Origin: Tissierellia bacterium
GTDB taxonomy: Bacteria > Bacillota > Clostridia > Tissierellales > Dethiosulfatibacteraceae
Length of the DNA: 24,798 nt
Direction: 5' to 3'
Assembly: GCA_007116605.1 (NCBI GenBank)
Contig: SKID01000296.1
Span: 1 to 24,798, forward strand
The first letter of the stretch is position 1, and every line of letters begins with the position of its first letter. Positions 16,977 to 24,613 of this stretch are shown here, one piece after another. The notes under the pieces were generated by a model that did no database searches, was not told where the DNA came from, and saw only the letters and a list, made by a program, of their open reading frames with translations. Made by a program: the position numbers and the translations under genes.

Positions 16977-18320
16977 GCCATATCGCTTTAATTTATACTG
17001 TAAGGTCCTTCTCGATATACCAAGTGCTTCTGCCGTCTTTTCCCTATGTCCATCATTTTTGCTTAATGCTTCTAATATAGCTTGATATTCTTGCTCTTCT
17101 AATGACAGTCCTCCTGTATTCGTTTTGTTATCGTATACAGGTCTCTGTCCATTGTGAGATGAATCTAAACTTAAATGATTAATGTCGATATGTTCGATGA
17201 CATCTCCTTTACTCATGGCCACTGCTCGTTCAATATAATTTTCAAGCTCCCTTACATTGCCTGGCCAATGATAAGCCATTAGTGTATCAATAGAATGTTT
17301 GCTCAATCCTTTCACTGACTTTCCATGTAGTTTATTGTATTTAGTTAAAAAATGACTCGTTAACAGTTCAATATCTTCTTTTCGATAGCGCAAAGCAGTA
17401 CAATGAATTGATATGACATTAATTCGATAAAACAAATCTTTTCTAAACCTTCCTTGATGCATCTCATATTCTAAATTTGCATTTGATGCCGCAATAATTC
17501 GTGCTTTTAAATCGATAGGTTTGGTACCACCAATGGGCTCAATTTTTCTTTCCTGTAACACTGTTAATAATTTGGCCTGTAATGTATGGTCGAGTAAACT
17601 AATTTCATCTAAGAAAACCGTTCCTTCACCTGCTAACTGTAGTTTGCCTTTTTTATCATTATAAGCTCCTGTAAAAGAACCTTTCATATGTCCGAACAAT
17701 TCACTCTCAATAAGATTTTCTGGCAGTGCCGCACAATTAATATGAATAAAGGGCTCTTTGGCTCGGTAACCTTTTCGATGGATTTCCCTTGCTACAACAC
17801 CTTTACCTGTACCACTTTCTCCCGTAATTAAGATTGTGGATTGAATGTTTTTCACTTTCTCAATGGTTTCTTTAATGCTCAAAAAAGCTTTACTCTTGCC
17901 TAAAAAAGGATTGGGAATCATTGTCTTGTTTTGCCAAAAATCTTGTTTTTCAGATTTTTCACTTAGAGCTGATTGTACTTTTTCTAACAATTCTTCAGAG
18001 TCAAAGGGTTTGGTGATATAATCATATGCACCTTTTTTCATTGCTTCTACTGCATGATTAATGGTGCCATAAGCAGTCATTAAAACGACAATAGGTTCTA
18101 ATTCTTTTGCCTCAATAAAGCCTAGTACCTCTAATCCATTTTTCTTAGGCATTTTATGATCTAATATCACCACATCATATGATTTTTTGCATAAAAAATC
18201 GATAGCTTCTTGTCCATGATTAGCTATATCCACCTGGAACCCAGCTTCTTGAAACTCTTCTGAAAGGACACGTAATATTATTTTCTCATCATCCGCAATC
18301 AATACTGTTCGTTTATCCAT
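16968..18320 (-). CDS. Sigma-54-dependent response regulator (NtrC/AtoC family)
   Basis: A 450-aa activator with three parts. The receiver domain (1-120) has Asp10, Asp11, the phospho-acceptor Asp54 (VVILDHKMP) and Lys104 (ITKPF). The AAA+ domain (about 138-375) has Walker A GESGTGKG (167-174), the sigma-54 contact loop GSFTGA (214-219, a Ser variant of GAFTGA), Walker B VFLDE (235-239) and the arginine-rich RFRKDLFYRI. A Fis-type helix-turn-helix lies at the C-terminus (about 424-446, TAEALGISRRTLQYKLKRYG). I place the start at 18320, with AGGGG 9 nt upstream; the ATG at 18329 would abut that site. It lies 5 nt after the kinase gene. With the sigma-54 promoter and upstream dyads before the beta-oxidation operon, it is most likely that operon's activator. 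Confidence 0.95.
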   Translation of the reverse strand: MDKRTVLIADDEKIILRVLSEEFQEAGFQVDIANHGQEAIDFLCKKSYDVVILDHKMPKKNGLEVLGFIEAKELEPIVVLMTAYGTINHAVEAMKKGAYDYITKPFDSEELLEKVQSALSEKSEKQDFWQNKTMIPNPFLGKSKAFLSIKETIEKVKNIQSTILITGESGTGKGVVAREIHRKGYRAKEPFIHINCAALPENLIESELFGHMKGSFTGAYNDKKGKLQLAGEGTVFLDEISLLDHTLQAKLLTVLQERKIEPIGGTKPIDLKARIIAASNANLEYEMHQGRFRKDLFYRINVISIHCTALRYRKEDIELLTSHFLTKYNKLHGKSVKGLSKHSIDTLMAYHWPGNVRELENYIERAVAMSKGDVIEHIDINHLSLDSSHNGQRPVYDNKTNTGGLSLEEQEYQAILEALSKNDGHREKTAEALGISRRTLQYKLKRYGLN

Positions 18321-18325
18321 GACAA

Positions 18326-19798
18326 TCATCCCCTTTCAGTAATTTCATAGGGGATTTTTAATAAAACCTGGGTACCCATATTAGGTGTTGACTCAATAAA
18401 ATGCTGTCCTCCAAACTCATGAAGCACTTTTTTTACAATAGATAAACCTAATCCTGTTCCATGGGGTTTTGTAGTATAAAAAGGTTCAAAGATTCGGTCT
18501 TTTTCTTGCTCCTCTATTCCCACGCCATTGTCTTGAATAGCCACCCATATTTGCTTTTCTGTGTAATTGTTTTCAGTTTTAATGAATATAAAACCTTCTT
18601 CTTCAATGGCTTGGATAGAATTGAGCAAAATATTCATTAAAGCTTGTTGCAATCGAATATCACTGCCTTTTAAGTAGGGTAAATCATCTGCATATTGTTT
18701 TTTGATATCGATGTACTTAAATTGCTTATGAAAAGAGACCGCATCAATGCACTTGTCAAGCACATCGTGAATATCTAAATAATGAAAGCCATCATTGTGG
18801 GATAATCTAGAATAAGCTAACATTTGATCAATAATGGCATTAATTCGGTCTACTTCTTGAATTATAGGTTCTACATAGGTCCAGGAAGCATCCGTCCCTA
18901 TTTTTTTTTGAAGTAATTTAGCACATCCTTTAATACTCATTAAAGGATTTTTAATATCATGTGAAACCTCTGCACTAATTTCACCTAACAAAGCGTACTG
19001 TTTCAATTGTTCTATCTCTTTTTCATATATTTTTTGTTTAGTCACATCAAGCCCTAAAGCAACAACACCATTAACATCTCCATCCTTATCAATCATGGGA
19101 GATAATGTATAGTGGACATAGTATTTCTTACCATCTGCAAGTAAAAACTCCTCCTCACCACTAATGGGTATTCCTGTTTTCACCACATTCAAGTATAGAG
19201 GCTGTAATTGAGCGTATTGTTGAGCATTTAGTAATGCTGACATATCCTTGCCTATTAAACCCTCTTGTTCTCCAATGAGTTGGGCAATTTTTTTGTTCAC
19301 TGCAATCACTTTTTGATTAAGGTCTAATGTCAAAATAAATGATGTAGTGCTATCAAAAATGCTCTTTAAATAATTGCGTTCATTCACTATTTGATAATCA
19401 AGCATGACATTTTCATAAATGGCAGAAGTCAAGAATTCAGCAATTTTTACTTCTTTTTCAGTAAGACCTCTGCCTTTTTTTGCAAAAAGTGTAAACACAT
19501 AATAGTTTTTATAATAACGAATGGGTGTGACAATCAAATCATACCTATCATCTAAAATCAAAATCGCTTCTTTGACCTTATAAATACGATCCATCCATTT
19601 ACTGATTAAAGATACCATATCATCATCAGCAATACTACATACTATGGAATGATTTTGACTCCCATCAATTTGGATTTTTCCATAATCAGTCACTGTTACA
19701 ATTGCAGAGTAATCTATGCCAATCATCTTTGAAACTTCATATTGCTTGAGTTTTTCCAAGCTCTTTTCAACATTGCAACTGATTTTTGAATAATACAT
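18326..19798 (-). CDS. Soluble PAS-domain sensor histidine kinase
   Basis: A 490-aa kinase, partner of the response regulator that follows. It has no transmembrane segment, so it senses a signal inside the cell. Residues 1-135 form an N-terminal domain I do not recognise, with a GAF-like feel (IVTPIRYYKNYYVFTLFAKKG near 88-108). A PAS domain covers about 140-258, followed by a short coiled linker and the HisKA domain with phospho-acceptor His280 (EVSHDIKNPL). The ATPase domain has the N box (Asn389, Asn393), DNGVGI (423-428), FEPFYTTK and GTGLGLS (447-453). The start is uncertain: a GTG at 19807 is possible, but the ATG at 19798 has GGTGG 5 nt before it. It stands right after the thiolase gene, so the ligand may be a fatty acid, an acyl-CoA or acetoacetate; that is inference from position. 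Confidence 0.93.
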   Translation of the reverse strand: MYYSKISCNVEKSLEKLKQYEVSKMIGIDYSAIVTVTDYGKIQIDGSQNHSIVCSIADDDMVSLISKWMDRIYKVKEAILILDDRYDLIVTPIRYYKNYYVFTLFAKKGRGLTEKEVKIAEFLTSAIYENVMLDYQIVNERNYLKSIFDSTTSFILTLDLNQKVIAVNKKIAQLIGEQEGLIGKDMSALLNAQQYAQLQPLYLNVVKTGIPISGEEEFLLADGKKYYVHYTLSPMIDKDGDVNGVVALGLDVTKQKIYEKEIEQLKQYALLGEISAEVSHDIKNPLMSIKGCAKLLQKKIGTDASWTYVEPIIQEVDRINAIIDQMLAYSRLSHNDGFHYLDIHDVLDKCIDAVSFHKQFKYIDIKKQYADDLPYLKGSDIRLQQALMNILLNSIQAIEEEGFIFIKTENNYTEKQIWVAIQDNGVGIEEQEKDRIFEPFYTTKPHGTGLGLSIVKKVLHEFGGQHFIESTPNMGTQVLLKIPYEITERG

Positions 19799-19840
19799 GT
19801 GCACCACCCATTCTAGACTTTTGATCTTTTATTCTTTTCT

Positions 19841-19869
19841 ATTATACCAATACTTTGTTTCTTTGACTA
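19841..19869 (-). promoter_or_regulatory. Putative sigma-A promoter of the kinase-regulator pair
   Basis: TAGTCA (19864-19869), 17 bp ending in an extended TGG, and TATAAT (19841-19846) on the minus strand, in the 77-bp gap after fadA. It would give the two-component genes basal expression independent of the sigma-54 promoter. No terminator separates them from fadA, so readthrough from the beta-oxidation operon could add positive feedback. Confidence 0.5.
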
Positions 19870-19875
19870 GCATTC

Positions 19876-21054
19876 TCAATAGACTTCAAAAATACCCGCT
19901 GCTCCCATACCACCTCCAATGCACATGCTTACTAAACCAATTTTATCTTTACGTCTTTGCATTTCTTTAATTAACTTAATGCTTAGATAGGCACCTGTAC
20001 AACCTAAAGGATGTCCCAGGGCTATAGCGCCACCATTCACATTAATGATTTGCTTATTTAATCCTAACTCATTGATGCATGCAAGTGCCTGGGATGCAAA
20101 GGCTTCATTTAACTCAATTAAATCAATATCTTCCATCTCTAGACCACATACTTTCAGTGCTTTGGGAATAGCAGCTATTGGACCAATCCCCATGACTTCA
20201 GGAGGCACACCTGCCACTGAAAAACCTACAAACTTAGCAATGATTTTCATACCTAATTGCTCTGCCCGATCTTTTGACATTAATAAAAGAAATGCTGCGC
20301 CATCGCTCATTTGCGAGGCATTTCCTGCTGTCACAGTCCCTCCGTTGGCAAATACTGTTCTTAGACTTGATAGTACTTCTGTTGACATGTTTTTTCTAAC
20401 ACCTTCATCCATATTAAAAGTCTTAACAGAAATTCCTGGTTTCCCATCTGGGTTAACTTTAGGAACTAAAGCTTCTATAGGAATAATTTCATCCACAAAT
20501 TTGCCTTCTGCAATAGCTTTTTCTGCTTTTTGATGACTTTGTGTTGCAAATTCATCTTGCATTTCTCTAGTAATGCCATATTTTTTTGCTACATTTTCAG
20601 CTGTATGTCCCATCGAAATATAGACATTTGGATTGCTTTTCATTAGATCAGGATCTGGTAAATATGCATGTCCTCCCATAGGAACCATGCTCATGGACTC
20701 TACACCTCCTGCCAAAACAACATCTGCTTGTCCAGCCATAATTGCATTAGCTGCTAAAGCAATTGTCTGAAGTCCTGACGAGCAAAATCGATTAATTGTC
20801 TGGGCAGGAACGGTATCTGGCAATCCGGCTTTAAGTACAATGTTTCTTGCCATATTAAGACCTTGTTCTGCTTCAGGCATGGCACAACCAATAATCACAT
20901 CATCAATTATTTTTGGATCAAATCCTTCAAGCTTATCTAACATACCTTTAACTACTTGCGCGCCAATTGCCTCTGGTCTTGTATGCTTTAAGCTTCCTTT
21001 TGGTGCTTTTCCTATAGGCGATCTCGCCATTGCAACAATTACTGCATCTCTCAT
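19876..21054 (-). CDS. fadA: Acetyl-CoA C-acyltransferase (thiolase), beta-oxidation type
   Basis: Thiolase splits 3-ketoacyl-CoA with free CoA to release acetyl-CoA, the last step of each beta-oxidation round. The protein has 392 aa, the normal length. It has the nucleophile Cys91 (NRFCSSGLQT), His348 (GHPLGCTGA) and the acid-base Cys378 (CIGGGMGAAG). The pairing with an upstream fadN gene, as in the fadNA order of Bacillus, favours a degradative role; an acetoacetyl-CoA thiolase role in butyrate metabolism is possible but less likely. GAGGTGAT precedes the ATG, and the gap from fadN is 12 nt. The two-component genes follow. Confidence 0.94.
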   Translation of the reverse strand: MRDAVIVAMARSPIGKAPKGSLKHTRPEAIGAQVVKGMLDKLEGFDPKIIDDVIIGCAMPEAEQGLNMARNIVLKAGLPDTVPAQTINRFCSSGLQTIALAANAIMAGQADVVLAGGVESMSMVPMGGHAYLPDPDLMKSNPNVYISMGHTAENVAKKYGITREMQDEFATQSHQKAEKAIAEGKFVDEIIPIEALVPKVNPDGKPGISVKTFNMDEGVRKNMSTEVLSSLRTVFANGGTVTAGNASQMSDGAAFLLLMSKDRAEQLGMKIIAKFVGFSVAGVPPEVMGIGPIAAIPKALKVCGLEMEDIDLIELNEAFASQALACINELGLNKQIINVNGGAIALGHPLGCTGAYLSIKLIKEMQRRKDKIGLVSMCIGGGMGAAGIFEVY

Positions 21055-21066
21055 TTATATCACCTC

Positions 21067-23421
21067 TTAATTTCTTAATGGTTTGCCTTTTTTAAGCATA
21101 TGTTCGATTCTGTCTTGGGTTTTCTTCTCACCGCATAAGCTTAAAAATATTTCTCTCTCTAACTCCAAAATTCTTTCTTCGCTAACAAACATTCCAGGCA
21201 ACACTTCTCCACCTGTCATGATAGAGGCTAACTTATCTGCTAGGAACCCATCGTATGCAGAAATAAATCGTCCTTCAATCATATACGCGATGACATTGTC
21301 TAACACGCCTTTTCCTGAGGTCCCTGTCACTTGAATGTCTTTTTTTATGAGTGGTCTAAATCCATTATCCGCTAGGTGGATGACTTCTTTTTTAGCTTCA
21401 TCTACAAGATAGTCATTGTTCATCACAATACGATCTGTCTTTCTGATATAATTTAAACGCTGACCATCATATGCACTGGATGAAACTTTGGCCATAGCAA
21501 TGGTTTCCCATGCTGTCCTTATACGATTGATCAGTTCTACCAATGAAGGTTTTGCCAAGTCTTCTGTAGATCGTATTAACGTCTCCTTAACGCCACCGCC
21601 ACCTGGCACAAGTCCTACGCCTAGTTCTACTAAACCCATATATGATTCAGCATGAGCAATTTGTCGATATCCTCCTAAAGAAACTTCTAATCCTCCTCCT
21701 AAAGTCATGCCAAATGGGCAAGTGACTACTGGTTTGCTAGCATATTTCATTTTCATGATGCCATGTTGAAGCTCATAAACTGTTTTTTCTAATTGATCCC
21801 AATTTTGACTCTTAGCCATCTCTGCAACCATCATCAAGTTTGCCCCTGGTGAAAAGTTTTTCCCTTGATTAGCCACAACCATGCCCCTGTAACTTCCTTC
21901 TTCTAATGTTTTCACCGACAGTGGGATAATTTCAATAATGTCTTGATCAATTGTGTTACTATGACTCTTAAACTCTAGACAAATCACATCATCACCAATG
22001 TCTACTATCCTAGCGCTTTTGTTTTCGTTGATAGTAGGATACATTTTTTGGTTTTTCAGAAGAATATAGGGGACACCAAGGTCAGATGCATCATAAAAGC
22101 AATCTTCTTTTCTATCTAATTTAGCTTTAACCCATTCAGGTAAAACATGACCTTCATTCAACATCCTTTGTGATGCACTTTGGAAGCCTAAAGCATCCCA
22201 AACTTCAAAAGGACCTAATTCCCAATTAAAACCCCATTTAATGGCTTGATCAATGCTTTTAAAGTCTTCTGCAATTTCCGGTACTTTGTTAGCTGCATAG
22301 AGTAATGTTTCTTTAAGCACTTGCCACACAAATTGATTTTCTTGTTCTTCTCCCCATGCCATGGCATGGATTTGTTGCTTTAGCTTCCCAGCTTTTTTTG
22401 CTTTCTTAACCGGCAGCAATTCCACTGGTCCTGTCTCATGATATTCTTTTTTTAGATAATCGAATACCATTCGTTTAACACCTGAGGTGGTTTTTTCTTT
22501 TTTGTAAAAACCTGCTCTGGTTTTGTCTCCTAACTGCTTATTTTTTACCATTTCTTTAACATAATCAGGAATTGTATTAGATGAAATCTCATAAGGATCT
22601 TCTGTTTTATCAAGGACATTTTGTGCCACATGCACGAGAATATCAATGCCAACCATATCTGCTAATCTAAAAGTTCCTGTTTTAGGTCGTCCAATAATTG
22701 TACCTGTTAATAAATCTGTGGTCGCAACATCATATCCAAAAATTTGCGACTGCTTCATCACCGTTGCCATCGCTTGGACACCGATTCGGTTAGCTATAAA
22801 ATTCGGAGTATCTTTTGCAATCACAACACCCTTACCTAGTCTTTTAGTCGCAAATTCTTTCATAAATTCAATATATTCTGGCTTAGTTTCTTTACATGGA
22901 ATCAGTTCAAAAAGTTTCATATATCTGGGTGGATTAAAAAAGTGAGTTCCCATAAAACATGATTTGAATTCCTCATCCATCTCTACAGCGATATCATTGA
23001 TAGATACTCCTGAAGTATTAGTGGCTACTAATGTGCCTTTACGCCTATACTTTGCCACTTCTTTGAAAAAAGATTGTTTGATCTTCAAGTTTTCTACTAT
23101 GACTTCAATGATTAAGTCACATTCAGAAATTTTGTGCATATCATCTTCAAAATTCCCAGTTTCAATGAGAGATCCAAATTCAGCATCATAAATGGCTCTG
23201 TTCTTAGGGTTCATAATATGTTCTTTCCCTAAACTAGCAAGTTTGTTTTTTACTTCTTTATCAGTTGCTTTTAAACCCTTTTTTTGTTCTATTTCCGTTA
23301 ATTCTGTGAATGCCCTATCTAACAACAATACCGGATAACCTGCTCCTGCAAAGTGAGCGGCGATACTAGCCCCCATTACACCCGCTCCTAAGACAGCAAC
23401 TTTTTTAACTTGTATATTCAT
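21067..23421 (-). CDS. fadN: FadN-type fusion: 3-hydroxyacyl-CoA dehydrogenase plus enoyl-CoA hydratase
   Basis: This two-domain enzyme catalyses hydration of enoyl-CoA and NAD-dependent oxidation of 3-hydroxyacyl-CoA. It has 784 aa, close to Bacillus FadN. The dehydrogenase comes first: NAD-binding GAGVMGASIAAHFAGAG (12-28), TNTSGVSI, catalytic His160 (GTHFFNPP) with Glu172, and TPNFIANRIG (205-214). The hydratase follows: oxyanion region NFSPGANL (about 522-529), Glu579 (GGGLEVSLG) and Glu599 (VELGVGLVPGGGG), so both hydratase glutamates are present. This domain order is the reverse of Escherichia coli FadB. GGAGG lies 5 nt before the ATG. It sits 17 nt after the ECH-like gene and 12 nt before fadA, in one operon. 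No acyl-CoA dehydrogenase or electron-transfer flavoprotein gene is in the window. Confidence 0.95.
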   Translation of the reverse strand: MNIQVKKVAVLGAGVMGASIAAHFAGAGYPVLLLDRAFTELTEIEQKKGLKATDKEVKNKLASLGKEHIMNPKNRAIYDAEFGSLIETGNFEDDMHKISECDLIIEVIVENLKIKQSFFKEVAKYRRKGTLVATNTSGVSINDIAVEMDEEFKSCFMGTHFFNPPRYMKLFELIPCKETKPEYIEFMKEFATKRLGKGVVIAKDTPNFIANRIGVQAMATVMKQSQIFGYDVATTDLLTGTIIGRPKTGTFRLADMVGIDILVHVAQNVLDKTEDPYEISSNTIPDYVKEMVKNKQLGDKTRAGFYKKEKTTSGVKRMVFDYLKKEYHETGPVELLPVKKAKKAGKLKQQIHAMAWGEEQENQFVWQVLKETLLYAANKVPEIAEDFKSIDQAIKWGFNWELGPFEVWDALGFQSASQRMLNEGHVLPEWVKAKLDRKEDCFYDASDLGVPYILLKNQKMYPTINENKSARIVDIGDDVICLEFKSHSNTIDQDIIEIIPLSVKTLEEGSYRGMVVANQGKNFSPGANLMMVAEMAKSQNWDQLEKTVYELQHGIMKMKYASKPVVTCPFGMTLGGGLEVSLGGYRQIAHAESYMGLVELGVGLVPGGGGVKETLIRSTEDLAKPSLVELINRIRTAWETIAMAKVSSSAYDGQRLNYIRKTDRIVMNNDYLVDEAKKEVIHLADNGFRPLIKKDIQVTGTSGKGVLDNVIAYMIEGRFISAYDGFLADKLASIMTGGEVLPGMFVSEERILELEREIFLSLCGEKKTQDRIEHMLKKGKPLRN

Positions 23422-23438
23422 TGTTTCCTCCAGTTCAT

Positions 23439-24230
23439 TTATTTTCCTTGAAAATCAGGTCTGCGTTTTTCTAAAAATGCTTGAATACCTTCTTTGAAAT
23501 CTTCTGTTCTTCCACAAAATCTTTGACGTTCATCTTCAAGATGGATATAGGCTTCAAAACCTTGATATTCAGACACATATATCAACTCTTTCATTATTCC
23601 AAAAGCAATACTGGGTCCTCGAGCCAGTTTAGATGCAAATTTAGCACCTTGTTGTTCTAGATTCTCATTTGCTACCACCATATGAACTAAACCCATTTCT
23701 TTTCCTTCAGTAGCTGAGACACTTCTACCCGTCATGATTAAGTCATTTGTTCGATTCACCCCTATGGCTCTAGTTAGCAAAAATACTCCTCCAGCATCTG
23801 GTACTAACCCTATATTGACAAAAGCTTGAACAAAATTCGAATCTTCTGCAGCCAAGATAAAATCACAAGCTAAAGCAATATTAAATCCTGCACCTACGAC
23901 AGCTCCATGAACTAAAGCTACTACAGGTTTTTTCATTTTTTTAATCGCTAAAGACACTAATCCTGCTCTCCGAATCCCTTCATCAAGAGCATCCAGTTGT
24001 TTGGTTTGAATGCTTTGAACCATCATTCTAATATCTCCACCAACACTAAAGTTTTTACCTGCACCACTAATTAATACCACTTTCACTTCATCTGAATCTT
24101 CACATTTTTTCAAAGCCTCTAATATTTCACCGGCAATTTCTGCATCAATGGCATTGTAGTTTTGAGGAGAGTTTAAAACGATTTTGCCAATTCCATCGGA
24201 CTGAGAATAAATTATTTTTTTATACTGCAT
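23439..24230 (-). CDS. Enoyl-CoA hydratase/isomerase family protein, PaaG-like active site
   Basis: A 263-aa crotonase-fold enzyme, the first gene of the beta-oxidation operon. The oxyanion-hole regions are clear (KNFSVGGDIR about 59-68; HGAVVGAGFN 108-117). At the two positions where classical hydratases carry catalytic Glu, I see Asn117 and Phe137. Instead there is Asp145 in GLVPDAGG, as in PaaG-type isomerases. An enoyl-CoA isomerase role for unsaturated fatty acids is therefore more likely than hydration, for which the FadN domain is fully equipped. I place the start at 24230: GGAGG stands 5 nt upstream and the protein begins MQYKK. The ATG at 24242 contains that site within its own codons and lies only about 14 nt from the predicted transcript start. 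The gap to fadN is 17 nt. Confidence 0.92.
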   Translation of the reverse strand: MQYKKIIYSQSDGIGKIVLNSPQNYNAIDAEIAGEILEALKKCEDSDEVKVVLISGAGKNFSVGGDIRMMVQSIQTKQLDALDEGIRRAGLVSLAIKKMKKPVVALVHGAVVGAGFNIALACDFILAAEDSNFVQAFVNIGLVPDAGGVFLLTRAIGVNRTNDLIMTGRSVSATEGKEMGLVHMVVANENLEQQGAKFASKLARGPSIAFGIMKELIYVSEYQGFEAYIHLEDERQRFCGRTEDFKEGIQAFLEKRRPDFQGK

Positions 24231-24266
24231 TTCTACCTCCATTAGCTATGATTTAATTTACTTAAT

Positions 24267-24282
24267 TGCAAATAACATACCA
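24267..24282 (-). promoter_or_regulatory. Sigma-54 (-24/-12) promoter of the beta-oxidation operon
   Basis: The minus strand reads TGGTATGTTATTTGCA, against the consensus TGGCACG-N4-TTGCA. The invariant GG and GC are present at the exact 10-bp separation, and the G after the -24 box also matches. Transcription would begin near 24256, leaving a leader of about 25 nt with the GGAGG site in the right place for the ATG at 24230. Sigma-54 promoters need an activator; the NtrC/AtoC-type regulator encoded at the end of the same gene group is the obvious candidate. Confidence 0.85.
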
Positions 24283-24459
24283 CTATATTATTCTGTAAAA
24301 TAATTGATACCTCTTTGTAAATATCAACAGGAATCGTGAAGTCAGATGTCACTTCAAACACCACCTAAATCTTAGGGTCTGTTATATAAGGACTCTAAAA
24401 TACTTATCTTACACTTAACTTAAGACTATTTATCATCGGATAAAATGGTCCTCTTAACG

Positions 24460-24516
24460 GTGCAAACATTGCACACTTTTGCACAACAAGTGCAGGATTT
24501 GCACAATGCCTTGCAT
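24460..24516. promoter_or_regulatory. Upstream activator sites: paired GTGCA-N5-TGCAC dyads
   Basis: Two 15-bp dyads, GTGCAAACATTGCAC (24460-24474) and GTGCAGGATTTGCAC (24490-24504), have centres exactly 30 bp apart, three helical turns. An extra TTGCAC lies between them (24479-24484) and a TTGCAT beyond (24511-24516); TTGCAC half-sites begin at 24469, 24479 and 24499. The cluster is about 190-250 bp upstream of the sigma-54 promoter, a usual distance for an enhancer. It is also just upstream of the divergent plus-strand promoter. Assignment to the response regulator is inference. Confidence 0.65.
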
Positions 24517-24557
24517 CTATTTTTCATTACTCATCGAATAGAAACTATGGTTCATGA

Positions 24558-24586
24558 TTGTTTTAGTTTTTGTCCTATGTTATAAT
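24558..24586 (+). promoter_or_regulatory. Sigma-A promoter of the mechanosensitive-channel-like gene
   Basis: TTGTTT (24558-24563), 17 bp ending in an extended TGT, TATAAT (24581-24586) on the plus strand. The predicted start is near 24593, about 20 nt before the ATG. The 371-bp divergent gap (24243-24613) also holds the sigma-54 promoter, the dyad cluster and an imperfect inverted repeat TTAGGGTC/GACTCTAA (24372-24398) of unknown meaning; I see no gene in it. Confidence 0.7.
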
Positions 24587-24613
24587 ATGAACAGTATTTT
24601 TTCAGGAGGATAT

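Noticed and set aside
24445..24585. A 46-codon plus-strand open frame through the dyad cluster upstream of the mscS-like gene.
   Set aside because: It has no good ribosome binding site, is dominated by the GTGCA/TTGCAC repeats and runs into the -10 of the next promoter. It is probably fortuitous.
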